Shown: positions 17,091 through 25,723 of the stretch, piece by piece | Numbering within the stretch: the stretch's first letter is position 1 | Layout: each line of letters starts with the position of its first letter | Assembly: GCF_900102695.1 (NCBI RefSeq) | Contig: NZ_FMVW01000005.1 | Coordinates: 124,001-188,000 of the forward strand | DNA from: Afifella marina DSM 2698 | GTDB taxonomy: Bacteria; Pseudomonadota; Alphaproteobacteria; Rhizobiales; Afifellaceae | Direction: 5' to 3' | DNA length: 64,000 nt | Program-made: the position numbers and the translations under genes | Notes under the pieces: model-generated | The model's input: only the letters and a program-made list of their open reading frames with translations | Databases searched by the model: none | Told to the model about the DNA's origin: nothing

Positions 17091-17867
17091 ATGCGCGCGG
17101 ACGAGCTTTTCGATCTTACGGGACAGGTGGCGCTCGTCACCGGCGCTTCATCGGGGCTCGGACGGCGTTTTGCGCGGGTGCTTGCGGCGAATGGCGCCAA
17201 GGTGGTGCTGACGGCGCGGCGCCAGGACAAGCTCGAAGAGCTTGCAGATGAGATCGTGGGGGCAGGCGGCGCGGCGCTCGCGGTCGCTTGCGACGTCACC
17301 GATGAGGCGAGCCTCACGGCCGCCTTCGAGGTCGCCGAGGCGCGTTTCGGCACCGTCACGATCCTCGTCAACAATGCCGGGATTGCACCGGCAGGGCCCG
17401 CCATCTCGCTTCAACGCGAGCATTGGCGGCAGGTGATGGCGACCAATCTCGACGCGGCGTTCTTCGTGGCGCAGGCGGCCGCAGAGCGCATGGCGAAGGC
17501 AAAGACGGGCGGCGCCATCGTCAACATCGCCTCCGTCCTCGGCTTTGCCGTTTCCAAGGGGACGGCGCCTTATGCGACCTCGAAAGCTGCACTCGTCCAT
17601 CTCACCAAGGCGCTGGCGCTCGAATGGGCGCGGTACGGCATTCGCGTCAATGCGATCGCGCCGGGCTGGTTTCTGACGGAGATCAACCGCGAGTTCCTGG
17701 AAAGCCCGGCAGGCGAGGCGATCATCCAACAAAATCCGATGCGCCGCTTCGGCGAGGAGGGCGATCTCGACGGGGCGCTCCTTTATCTCGCCTCCAAGGC
17801 CAGCGCCTATGTGAGCGGCACGACGGTGACGGTCGATGGCGGGCAAGTGCTTGCGGGCGGCGGATAA
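17091..17867 (+). CDS. SDR family oxidoreductase (FabG-like)
   Basis: A 258-residue classical SDR: TGASSGLGRRF near residue 17, NNAG around 94, catalytic Ser in IASVLG and YATSK, then PGWF and a terminal GTTVTVDGG. It starts 27 nt after the TRAP large permease with a GGGGGA ribosome binding site, so it belongs to that operon. It probably oxidises or reduces the imported compound or a product of it. Confidence 0.9.
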   Translation: MRADELFDLTGQVALVTGASSGLGRRFARVLAANGAKVVLTARRQDKLEELADEIVGAGGAALAVACDVTDEASLTAAFEVAEARFGTVTILVNNAGIAPAGPAISLQREHWRQVMATNLDAAFFVAQAAAERMAKAKTGGAIVNIASVLGFAVSKGTAPYATSKAALVHLTKALALEWARYGIRVNAIAPGWFLTEINREFLESPAGEAIIQQNPMRRFGEEGDLDGALLYLASKASAYVSGTTVTVDGGQVLAGGG

Positions 17868-18072
17868 TCCCGCTTCGGCTGGGTGAACCATCAAGCCCGT
17901 ATGCGCGTTTCTCCGGCTCCCTATTCGGGAGACGCAACGCTGGAGCCGCGTCGTGCACCCGCGGACGCGTAAGATTCAGAAGCGGCAAACCTTTTTCTGC
18001 GATATACACGTTTAGATTGAGAAACGGAGGCGAGGCTTGACTGTTGTTTGAAACGCGCAACTTTGAGGTCTT

Positions 18073-19683
18073 ATGCAGCGTATCAAGTTTCGCTCCGAGC
18101 CGAGGCCATCCCCCGCCAACGTTCAGGAGCCCGACCGGAGCAGGGTCGTGATCCGAACCCTTCTGATCATCGCTGCGGCTGCCGCTGTGGGCTATGCCTT
18201 CAGCCACAGCTACGATTTCTTCGAGGCGCTGCACGATTTCAGCCGCCACCACGAATCCTGGGAGCTCGACGAGATCTTCGGGACAGCCGTCATCATGACG
18301 GTCGTCCTGCTCGTCGTCGCGATCTGGCGGGTCGTGCAGCTGCGCCGGGAGATCGCGGCCAAGGAGATGGCCCAGCGCGAGGCGCAGCGTCTTGCTCGGC
18401 ACGACGTCTTGACCGGGCTTCCCAACCGCCGGCGGCTTTTCGAGATCTTCGACAGCCACGTGATCACCGCGCAGGAAGCGGGGCGGCGCGTGGCCGTGCT
18501 GGTCATCGATCTCGACCGTTTCAAACCGGTCAACGACCTGCACGGGCACCAGATGGGTGACGAGGTTCTGTGCGTCGTCGCCGAGCGTCTGACGCGGCTT
18601 GCGGAAGGACGGGGTGTGGTGGCGCGTTTCGGCGGCGATGAATTCGCCGCGCTCCTCGAGTATCAGGACGGAACAGACGAGCTTCTGCGGCTCGTTCACA
18701 AGATCGTCCACGAAATGGCGCTGCCGATTCGTGCCCAGGGCATCAGCATGCGCATCGGGGCGAGCGTCGGCGTGGCGGTCTATCCCGACGACGGCACCGA
18801 GGCGAACGTGCTTCTGCGCAATGCCGATATCGCCATGTACCATGTGAAGGCGGAAGAGCGCGGCAGCTTCCACTTCTTCAAGGCGGGGATGGATTCGGCG
18901 CTTCTGGAGCGTATCGAGCTCGAGCAGCAAATGGACGAGGCGCTGGGGAAACGTGAGATCGTCCCCTACCTGCAGCCCGTCGTCGACCTCAAGACGGGCG
19001 GCATCGTCGGCTTCGAGATGCTGGCGCGCTGGCTGCACCCGCAGAAGGGGGTGTTGTTGCCGGACCGGTTCATCGCCATGGCGGAGGACAGCGGCAAGCT
19101 GACCCCGATGACGCTGACGCTTCTGGAGCAGGCGATGGAAGCCTCGGTCGGATGGCCGTCGAGCTTCACGCTATCGATCAATCTCGCACCGGTGCAGCTT
19201 CTCGATCCGGCCCTGCCGAGCCAGCTTCTCGATATTCTGGCGCGCGCCGGATTCGCGCCGCACCGGCTGGAGGTGGAGCTGACGGAGACGGCGCTGGTGG
19301 AGCGCATGGACGAGGTGAAGGCCGTGCTTGAGGCGCTGCGCAAAGCCGGGATCCGCGTCGCGCTCGACGATTTCGGCACCGGCTATTCCGGCCTCTACCA
19401 TCTGCGCGAACTGCATCTCGACACGCTCAAGATCGACCGCTCCTTCATCGCCGGCATGCTGGAGAGCGAAGACCGGCAGGCGATCGTGGAGGCGGTCCTG
19501 CATCTCAGCCAGGCGCTCGGCATCGACACCACGGCCGAGGGCATAGAGGAGCTGGCGCTCGGCGAGAAGCTCGCCGAGCTCGGATGCCAACTCGGTCAGG
19601 GGTTCTATTACAGCGAGCCGCTGCCGTTGGAGGCTGTCGACGACCTCATCGGCCGCAACCGGCTGGTGCGCGCGAGCGCCTGA
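18073..19683 (+). CDS. Membrane-anchored GGDEF-EAL protein (diguanylate cyclase/phosphodiesterase)
   Basis: A 536-residue cyclic di-GMP protein. Two membrane helices (about 25-43 and 70-90) flank a short periplasmic stretch. The GGDEF domain follows with RFGGDEF at 186-191 and DVLTGLPNRR at 111-120. The EAL domain has FEMLARW (residues 314-320), ELTET, LDDFGTGYSGL at 431-441, LKIDRSFI and AEGIEE, so the metal-binding and catalytic residues appear present. The RxxD inhibitory site upstream of GGDEF is absent. Which activity dominates cannot be read. The stop codon is duplicated in a 26-bp tandem repeat. Confidence 0.93.
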   Translation: MQRIKFRSEPRPSPANVQEPDRSRVVIRTLLIIAAAAAVGYAFSHSYDFFEALHDFSRHHESWELDEIFGTAVIMTVVLLVVAIWRVVQLRREIAAKEMAQREAQRLARHDVLTGLPNRRRLFEIFDSHVITAQEAGRRVAVLVIDLDRFKPVNDLHGHQMGDEVLCVVAERLTRLAEGRGVVARFGGDEFAALLEYQDGTDELLRLVHKIVHEMALPIRAQGISMRIGASVGVAVYPDDGTEANVLLRNADIAMYHVKAEERGSFHFFKAGMDSALLERIELEQQMDEALGKREIVPYLQPVVDLKTGGIVGFEMLARWLHPQKGVLLPDRFIAMAEDSGKLTPMTLTLLEQAMEASVGWPSSFTLSINLAPVQLLDPALPSQLLDILARAGFAPHRLEVELTETALVERMDEVKAVLEALRKAGIRVALDDFGTGYSGLYHLRELHLDTLKIDRSFIAGMLESEDRQAIVEAVLHLSQALGIDTTAEGIEELALGEKLAELGCQLGQGFYYSEPLPLEAVDDLIGRNRLVRASA

Positions 19684-19724
19684 AGGCTCACCTGCGCGCG
19701 AGCGCCTGAGGGCTCACGTGCGCG
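19667..19724. repeat. 26-bp tandem repeat across the stop codon of the GGDEF-EAL gene
   Basis: A 26-bp unit beginning TGCGCGCGAGCGCCTGA occurs at 19667-19692 and 19693-19718, with a six-base third start at 19719. The units differ at two positions. Each full copy contains the in-frame TGA, so the gene's last codons and stop are repeated after the gene. Confidence 0.9.
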
Positions 19725-19784
19725 GCGGGCAGATGCTCAGGGGCAACCGCTCGGGGCAGATGCTCGAAGCCGCGCGCGTGCGGC

Positions 19785-20012
19785 TCAACTGTAGAAGATG
19801 CCCAGGATCTGGAGGAAGGCGCCGAGGACGAGGATGACGATGCCGAACTGGCCGGCCCGGCGAATGTTCTCGAGGATCGCCTGCTCTTCGTCGTTTTGCG
19901 GCGGGCGAGGTTCCGGCATGCCGGGCTTTTGCGCCTGAAAGCCGATGCCGTATCGCATGACGAGAAGAATACCGACCAGGTTGAAGATCACCCCGAAAAA
20001 GGTGAGGACCAT
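19785..20012 (-). CDS. Small two-helix membrane protein of unknown function
   Basis: A 75-residue protein with two hydrophobic helices (about 3-22 and 56-73) and a polar, proline-rich loop containing KPGMPEPRPPQNDEEQAI. The ATG at 20012 follows GGGAGA on the minus strand. No recognised family. It stands alone between the GGDEF-EAL gene and a long intergenic stretch. The ribosome binding site and helix pattern support it as a real gene. Confidence 0.7.
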   Translation of the reverse strand: MVLTFFGVIFNLVGILLVMRYGIGFQAQKPGMPEPRPPQNDEEQAILENIRRAGQFGIVILVLGAFLQILGIFYS

Positions 20013-20447
20013 CTCAATCTCCCATGTTCCAGGCGACCCGCGGTGTCGCTGGATTGCCAACCGAGGCTCCGGGCCGCAAGCAGGGCTCGCGACCGGCAGC
20101 AGAAAGGGGGCGCATCCCTTAGGCATCGGTTGCTGCAGAGACGATCTCTCGCTCTGCAAGCGCAGCGACGCCGTATCGGCGAGCCCCCTCATGGCCATGC
20201 GACAGCCCCATGGCCGGAGTGTCAACCTAGCCTGACTCGTCAGACGGTGGCAGCGGACAGTTTGTCTCTGCCTTCCTGCGGCTTTTTCCTTCGTCCCGTC
20301 CTTTCGTCTTTGGGCCGCGTGCCGATAGGCCGATTTTAACGGCGGGGTCCGCATAAGAGCCACCAGAAGTGAGGAGAGGCGTGTCTCGGGGACGGGTGGA
20401 GATGCAGGCGCGGATATACAGGGGATGCTGGGGCTGGGAGGCAGGCG
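20013..20447. other. Intergenic stretch without a supported gene
   Basis: The 435-nt divergent region between the two-helix protein and the GT87 gene. I see only a small palindrome (CTGACTCGTCAG, 20232-20243) and an imperfect hairpin near 20248-20271. It presumably holds both promoters; no recognisable RNA or coding region. Confidence 0.5.
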
Positions 20448-21746
20448 ATGAACGGCGGTGAGATGCCGGCAGGCCAGGAGATCGGTGCCCGCTTCCGGCG
20501 CTATCAGCCTCTCATCCTGGGGCTTCTCGCGGTGGCGACGCTCGGCCGGGCCTACCGGTTTTCGGTTGCCGCGCAGGCGGACGGGCCGGCGCGTCTCGTC
20601 GATTTCGACATGTTCCACTTGGTCGCACGCCTCGTCTGGGCGGGGCGGCTCGAAGAGGCTTACCGCTTCGACAGCCTCTGGCCGCTCCTTCACGCGCGCG
20701 GCGGCCTCGATTTCATGACCTGGGCCTATCCGCCGCCCTTCGACCTCGTCGTGGCGCCGCTCGGACTTCTGCCGGCCGGCGCCGCCTATCTCGTCTTCGT
20801 CGGCGGCACGCTCGCGCTCTATCTCTTCGCGCTCAAGCGGCTCGCCGGCGAAGACTTCGCTCTGGTGGCGATCTTGATCTTTCCGGCCTTTGCGATCGGC
20901 ATCAGCGGCGGGCAGAACGGCTTTCTGACGGGGGCGCTGATCGCGCTCGCCTGTCTCGGTTTTGAGAGGCGGCGATGGCAGGCGGGCGTGCCGCTCGGGC
21001 TGATGATCATCAAGCCGCATCTTGCGGCGGGCCTTGCCGTCAGGACGCTTCTTGCCCGTCGGTTCGCCGCGGCGGTGGCTGCCGCACTCACCGTTGTTGC
21101 CGCCTGTCTCGCCGCCACGGTGTGTTTCGGAGCGGGCATCTGGGCGGTGTTTCTGGAGGCGACGCGCGAAACCGGGATCTTTCTCAAAGAGGGGTTCTTT
21201 CCGCTCCACCGCATGGTGTCGATCTATGCGACGGCGCGCAGTTTCGGGCTCGGTGTCGCGCCGTCCTTCGCGGCGCAAGGGCTGGTCGCCCTCGTGGCGC
21301 TTGCGGCGATCGTCCGGGTCACCTTCGGGGCGTTTACCTTGCGCCAGAGCCTCGGTGTGACGGCGATCGCCTCGCTCCTCCTCAGCCCATACGCCTATGA
21401 TTACGATCTCAGCCTGCTCGGGGTCGGCCTGGCGCTGCTTCTGCCCGATCTCATGGGCAAGGCGGGGAAGGGCGCCATCGGGGCGCTGTTTTCGCTCTGC
21501 TTCATCACCTGCGGCTATTGGCTGGTCGAGGCGGTTCCGCAATTGCTGGCGCCGGAGGGGGCGCGGGACGTGGCGGGCGAGGTGACGAAACCCGACACGC
21601 TTCCGGCCTTGGCCGGCCTGACGCTCTTGGCGCTCTTTGCGCTGATCTGGTGGCTGACGGAGCGCTCTGCAGGTATGGCTGCAAGGGGGGCAGCAAGCCG
21701 GGCTGCGGCCGCCGCGGAGAATTCGGCGGCGGGGGCAAAGGCCTGA
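20448..21746 (+). CDS. GT87 family (DUF2029) membrane glycosyltransferase
   Basis: A 432-residue polytopic membrane protein with about ten hydrophobic helices. The short DFDMFH motif near residue 52 and TWAYPPPFDL around 90 match the GT-C fold GT87 family, which uses polyprenyl-phosphate sugar donors (for example mannosyltransferases). ISGGQNGFLTGALIAL and MIIKPHLA are further family blocks. The acceptor is unknown. The stop codon opens a decaying 15-16 bp tandem repeat. Confidence 0.82.
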   Translation: MNGGEMPAGQEIGARFRRYQPLILGLLAVATLGRAYRFSVAAQADGPARLVDFDMFHLVARLVWAGRLEEAYRFDSLWPLLHARGGLDFMTWAYPPPFDLVVAPLGLLPAGAAYLVFVGGTLALYLFALKRLAGEDFALVAILIFPAFAIGISGGQNGFLTGALIALACLGFERRRWQAGVPLGLMIIKPHLAAGLAVRTLLARRFAAAVAAALTVVAACLAATVCFGAGIWAVFLEATRETGIFLKEGFFPLHRMVSIYATARSFGLGVAPSFAAQGLVALVALAAIVRVTFGAFTLRQSLGVTAIASLLLSPYAYDYDLSLLGVGLALLLPDLMGKAGKGAIGALFSLCFITCGYWLVEAVPQLLAPEGARDVAGEVTKPDTLPALAGLTLLALFALIWWLTERSAGMAARGAASRAAAAAENSAAGAKA

Positions 21747-21800
21747 ATTTCGGCGGCCTGACTTTTCGGCGGCCTGAATTTTCGGCTTGAGTTTTCGATG
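21744..21800. repeat. Decaying 15-16 bp tandem repeat from the GT87 stop codon
   Basis: Units TGAATTTCGGCGGCC, TGACTTTTCGGCGGCC, TGAATTTTCGGCT and TGAGTTTTCGATGG follow each other directly. The first TGA is the gene's stop codon and every unit repeats it. The array ends just before the 3' end of tRNA-Val. Confidence 0.85.
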
Positions 21801-21803
21801 GAA

Positions 21804-21878
<75 letters not shown>

Positions 21879-22013
21879 TTCCAAAGGGGTGCCGCCCGAA
21901 GGCGACTCGCGGGGATATATCCTCTGCGTTTCGGCCGTGCAAGGCCCTGCGGGCAGAGTTCTTGACCCCGCTTCAAGATATTGTTTGCGGCGCCGGCGCC
22001 GGAGGCCCCTCTC

Positions 22014-22376
22014 TCAGGCCGCGATCAGGCGATCGACCTCGTTGACGAGGTCGCGTAGATGGAACGGCTTCGACAGGATTTTCGCATCCTGGGGCGCGGC
22101 CATATCGGGATTGAGAGCGACCGCTGCAAAGCCCGTGATGAACATGATTCGCAGATCGGGATCGAGCGCGGACGCCTTGCGTGCCAGCTCGATGCCGTCC
22201 ATCTCCGGCATGACAATGTCGGTCAAGAGCAGATTGAAAGGCTCGTCGAGCAATCGATTGTAAGCCGACAGACCATTGTCGAACGCGAGAACGTCATAAC
22301 CCGCATGTTCGAGAGCTTTGGTCAAAAAACGACGCATGTCTTCGTCGTCTTCGGCGAGCAGGATTCGACCTCGCAT
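22014..22376 (-). CDS. cpdR: Cell cycle response regulator CpdR
   Basis: A 120-residue single-domain receiver. Phosphoacceptor Asp53 lies in LLLTDIVMPEMDG, the acidic pair is in LLAEDDEDMRRFL, and LSKPFHLRDLVNEV carries the conserved Lys. This matches CpdR, which when unphosphorylated primes ClpXP for degradation of CtrA and other cell-cycle proteins. ATG 22376 was chosen since the upstream frame lacks similarity. Divergent from N-formylglutamate amidohydrolase, the conserved arrangement in Hyphomicrobiales. Confidence 0.94.
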   Translation of the reverse strand: MRGRILLAEDDEDMRRFLTKALEHAGYDVLAFDNGLSAYNRLLDEPFNLLLTDIVMPEMDGIELARKASALDPDLRIMFITGFAAVALNPDMAAPQDAKILSKPFHLRDLVNEVDRLIAA

Positions 22377-22528
22377 GCTTCTCCAGCGCCTTCCGTCTTG
22401 AACCCGTCCGTTGTGAGCCCGCTCGGTAAATATCGGGTAAGCGCCCGGGAGACAATGACGGGGCCGGTTCGTTATGGACAGGGGCGCGGCAGATCGGCAA
22501 CATATCCGCATATGAAAAGAGGATTTTG

Positions 22529-23425
22529 ATGGACGAGCGCGTGGGAGACGAGCTGCCGCCCCTGCGGCCTTTCAGCCTGATGGGGCCCTCTGACCCGGTC
22601 TCGCCCTTCCTGTTCAATTCCCCGCATAGCGGCCGCTTCTATCCGAAGAGCTTTCTCGCCCAGTCGCAGCTCGATGCGATCGCGATCAGGCGGTCGGAAG
22701 ATTTCATGATCGACATGTTGTTTGGCGGCGTCGTGGAACGCGGGGCGCCGCTTCTCTCCGCCATCTATCCGCGCGCCTATGTGGATGTGAACCGCGAGCC
22801 CTACGAGCTCGAGGCCAAGATGTTTCGCGAGCCGCTTCCGGGCTACGCCAACAGCCGATCGATTCGTGCGGTGGGCGGGCTCGGGACGGTGCCGCGCATC
22901 GTCTCCGAAGGCCGGACGATCTATTCCGGGCCGATCGCGCTCGCCGAAGCGCTGCAGCGTATCGAGAGGGTCTATCAGCCCTATCACGAAGCGCTCAGGC
23001 AGCGGCTTGCGGCCATTCACGCACAGTTCGGCTATGCAGTTCTCGTCGATTGCCATTCGATGCCGTCATCGGCACGCAACGCCGCGCCAGGCATCCGACC
23101 GGATTTCGTCATCGGCGATCGTTTCGGCGCGAGCTGCGCCCCGGAACTCACCGATCAGGCCGTGGAGATGCTGCGGCGGCGCGGCTATTGCGTGACGCGC
23201 AACAAGCCTTATGCCGGGGGCTTCATCACCGAGCATTACGGGCGTCCGCAGGCCGGACTGCATGTGGTGCAGGTGGAAGTGAACCGGGGGCTCTACATGG
23301 ACGAAGAGGCGATTCGCCTCCATGACGGGTTCGAGAGCGTGCAAGCCCTCGTCGAAGATCTGGCCGAGGCCCTGATGGGTGTCGCGATCGCCCCGCCGGT
23401 CGCCTTCGACGAGGCGGCGGAATAA
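22529..23425 (+). CDS. N-formylglutamate amidohydrolase family protein
   Basis: A 298-residue hydrolase that releases formate and glutamate from N-formylglutamate or acts on a similar N-acyl amino acid. Family blocks are FNSPHSGRFYP (His in the metal site), YPRAYVDVNREPYELE, VDCHSMPS and VQVEVNRGLYMDE. ATG 22529 follows AAGAGGA. Conserved partner of cpdR and hisN in this order of bacteria. It is not in a histidine utilisation operon here, so the physiological substrate is uncertain. Confidence 0.9.
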   Translation: MDERVGDELPPLRPFSLMGPSDPVSPFLFNSPHSGRFYPKSFLAQSQLDAIAIRRSEDFMIDMLFGGVVERGAPLLSAIYPRAYVDVNREPYELEAKMFREPLPGYANSRSIRAVGGLGTVPRIVSEGRTIYSGPIALAEALQRIERVYQPYHEALRQRLAAIHAQFGYAVLVDCHSMPSSARNAAPGIRPDFVIGDRFGASCAPELTDQAVEMLRRRGYCVTRNKPYAGGFITEHYGRPQAGLHVVQVEVNRGLYMDEEAIRLHDGFESVQALVEDLAEALMGVAIAPPVAFDEAAE

Positions 23426-23507
23426 ATCGTGACGGGTTCTCGTGCGGATGCGGCTTCGACACGGTCTGCCTCCCAACGCGCCATGCCTTCGAAAACGGCA
23501 TGGCTAG

Positions 23508-23537
23508 AAAGAAAAATGGCCGCACCGAGGTGCGGCC
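23508..23537 (-). terminator. Terminator of the suhB-like small RNA
   Basis: A perfect 9-bp GC-rich stem with a two-base loop, followed on the minus strand by ATTTTTCTTT. It lies in the gap after the amidohydrolase gene and has no T tract on the plus strand. Confidence 0.85.
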
Positions 23538-23610
23538 AAGTCTAGGGAGGAAACGCCCAATGAGGGCTGCGATACAACGTATCGCAACGCACAATCTATG
23601 CTGCTTTGCA
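23508..23610 (-). ncRNA. suhB/mmgR-like (alpha-r8) small RNA
   Basis: Read on the minus strand, the region holds an AT-containing hairpin (TGCGATAC/GTATCGCA, 23568-23586), then a single-stranded TTGGGCGTTTCCTCCCTAG segment with an anti-Shine-Dalgarno CCTCCC, then a strong terminator hairpin (GGCCGCACC/GGTGCGGCC, 23518-23537) followed by ATTTTTCTTT. Position next to a suhB/hisN-type gene, the C-rich core and the terminal stem match the suhB/mmgR RNA of rhizobia as I remember it. The 5' end is uncertain: a CTATAT -10 candidate at 23655-23660 would start it near 23648. Confidence 0.72.
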
Positions 23611-23755
23611 CAAGATGCAAGAGGCTTACGGCACAGATTGTCCGTCGGGTCCCGATATAGTCACCCTGAGCGGCAATGCAAACGTTTTGGGTAATTGATC
23701 AAGCCTCTGATTTAAAATAACTTTTCTCCCGCAGTGGCAAAACGGCAACTCTGCT

Positions 23756-24541
23756 ATGCATTCCATGGAAAGCTTTTTCCCCTTCCTGCACCGTCTCGCC
23801 GATGTGGCGGCCGAAGCGATCCTGCCGCGTTTCCGCGCCGCGATCGCCGTCGACAACAAGCTCGAGGCGGGCTTCGACCCGGTGACGGAGGCCGATCGCG
23901 GCGCCGAGCGCGCCATGCGCGACCTCATCCGCAAGACCTATCCCGAGCACGGCATCATCGGCGAGGAATACGGCGCCGAAGGCGAGGACCGCTCGCATGT
24001 GTGGATCCTCGATCCCGTCGACGGTACGCGCGCCTTCATCTGCGGCCTGCCACTGTGGGGTTGCCTCACGGGGCTTTTGATCGACGGTAAGCCCGCGGCC
24101 GGGATGATGTCGCAGCCTTATGTCGGCGAGCGTTTTTTCGGCTCAGCCGAGACCGGCAGCTTTCTGGCGCACGGCGGTGAGACGGGGCCGATCAAGGTGC
24201 GCGCCTGCGCGGCGCTCGACCACGCGCATATTTCCACGACCGACCCCAACATCTTCACCGCAGCGGAGAGGCCGGCATTCGAGAGGCTCTCGGCCCGCGC
24301 GCGGCTGACGCGCTACGGCTATGATTGCTACGCCTATGCGATGGTGGCGATGGGCGGCATGGATTGCGTCGTCGAATCGGGGTTGAAGCCCTACGACATC
24401 GCCGCGCTCATCCCGATCATCGAAGGTGCGGGTGGCGCGGTGACGGGGTGGGACGGCGGGCCGGCGGCGGGCGGCGGACGCATCCTGGCGCTCGGCGACA
24501 AGCGCCTCACGCCTGAGGTGGAGGCGCTCCTGGCGACGTGA
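23756..24541 (+). CDS. hisN: Histidinol-phosphatase, inositol monophosphatase family
   Basis: A 261-residue metal-dependent phosphatase. It has EADRGAE, the IGEE motif with Glu70, and ILDPVDGTRAF with Asp86 and Asp89, and a C-terminal SGLKPYDIAALIPIIEGAGG. Homologues in this neighbourhood (next to cpdR and N-formylglutamate amidohydrolase) are HisN, which dephosphorylates histidinol phosphate in histidine biosynthesis. Other inositol-phosphatase-like substrates cannot be excluded. The 3' end overlaps the convergent hydrolase gene by 35 nt. Confidence 0.87.
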   Translation: MHSMESFFPFLHRLADVAAEAILPRFRAAIAVDNKLEAGFDPVTEADRGAERAMRDLIRKTYPEHGIIGEEYGAEGEDRSHVWILDPVDGTRAFICGLPLWGCLTGLLIDGKPAAGMMSQPYVGERFFGSAETGSFLAHGGETGPIKVRACAALDHAHISTTDPNIFTAAERPAFERLSARARLTRYGYDCYAYAMVAMGGMDCVVESGLKPYDIAALIPIIEGAGGAVTGWDGGPAAGGGRILALGDKRLTPEVEALLAT

Positions 24542-25499
24542 ACGGGGTGCGCCAGGCCTCGTCGGGTTCGCCGATGAAGGCGTCGAAGGCGGCCCAGAAG
24601 ATCTCGCGGTAACGGTCGTCCTCCTGGAGGATCTCGTGCATGGCGCCGGCGATGCGGACATTGCCGACGGTCTTGATGCGCAGGGTGAACTCTTCGATCG
24701 CCCGGTTGGAGACGATGCTCTCCTGGCCGGCCATGGCGATGAGGACCGGAAGCGGCACGCGTTCGGCAAATTCCGGCAGAGCGAGAAATTCCGCCGCACG
24801 AAGCGCCGAATGCACCCAGGCCAGGGTCGGGCCGGAGAGGCCGAGCTCGGGATGCGCCTCGATCAGTTCGCGGACGCGCTCATAGCGTCGCTTGTCGGAG
24901 GTGACGCGGTTGCCCTCGAAGGGGCGGAGCTGAACGAGGTCGCCGCGGAAGGGGCCGGCATACATCTCGCCGAGGCCGAGATAATTCAGGATGCCCGTCA
25001 CGACCCGCAGAAAATGCGTGCGCCCGCCTGAAAGCGCCAGAAGCGGCGCCGTCAGCACCATGCGCTCCACCTGGGTGCGGGCGCGCGCGGCATAAAGGAG
25101 CGCGATGGCGGCACCCGTCGAATGGGCGAGGATGTTGTAGGGCGGATGGCAGCGGGGGAGGGCCACCTCGCGCATCACCGTTTCGAGATCGACGAGATAT
25201 TCGGAGAAATCGTCGACATGGCCCTTTCGCGGGTCCCGCAGGCTGCGCGTGGACCCGCCCTGGCCGCGCCAGTCGAAGGTGACGACCGAATAGCCGCGAC
25301 GGCGCAATTCGGAGACGGTCTCGAAATATTTCTCGATGCATTCCGCCCGCCCATGCAGGACGAGGATCGTGCCACGCGTCGCGGATGCGGCCGGATGCCA
25401 CCAGGCGGTGCGCAGCTTGCGGCCATCGGGCGTCAGCACGAATTCGGCGTTCGCGCCTTCCGGGATCGGATTTTGCTCGGTTTCAAACAGAATGGCCAA
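24507..25499 (-). CDS. Alpha/beta hydrolase, PldB-like lysophospholipase
   Basis: A 330-residue serine hydrolase. LVLHGRAECIEKYFE, DWRGQGGS and nucleophile AHSTGA (Ser127) are present, and the catalytic His lies near the end in AGAMHEILQE. The pattern fits the PldB/monoglyceride lipase group. TTG 25499 is the likely start: GGGAGG lies 7 nt upstream and it yields MAILFETEQNPIP, the N-terminus usual for this family. The longer frame to 25595 has no family similarity. Confidence 0.87.
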   Translation of the reverse strand: MAILFETEQNPIPEGANAEFVLTPDGRKLRTAWWHPAASATRGTILVLHGRAECIEKYFETVSELRRRGYSVVTFDWRGQGGSTRSLRDPRKGHVDDFSEYLVDLETVMREVALPRCHPPYNILAHSTGAAIALLYAARARTQVERMVLTAPLLALSGGRTHFLRVVTGILNYLGLGEMYAGPFRGDLVQLRPFEGNRVTSDKRRYERVRELIEAHPELGLSGPTLAWVHSALRAAEFLALPEFAERVPLPVLIAMAGQESIVSNRAIEEFTLRIKTVGNVRIAGAMHEILQEDDRYREIFWAAFDAFIGEPDEAWRTPFTSPGAPPPQA

Positions 25500-25723
25500 G
25501 GCTGCGCCTCCCGCAGCGCTGATACTGGGAAGTGGGTCGGGCGGCAAGCAGCGGCGTTCGTCCCCGATGGGGTGCCCGACGTGATGGAGTCCCATGCGAG
25601 CGAGCCCAAACGAGGGGAGCCGACGACCCGAAGGCCGCCGGCTCCGTCATCGGACGCTGGAGGGGGCAGGGTGCAGCGCCCGATCCCTGAAGCTCCGTCG
25701 AGGGTGCCGGAGCGGTTTGAGGC

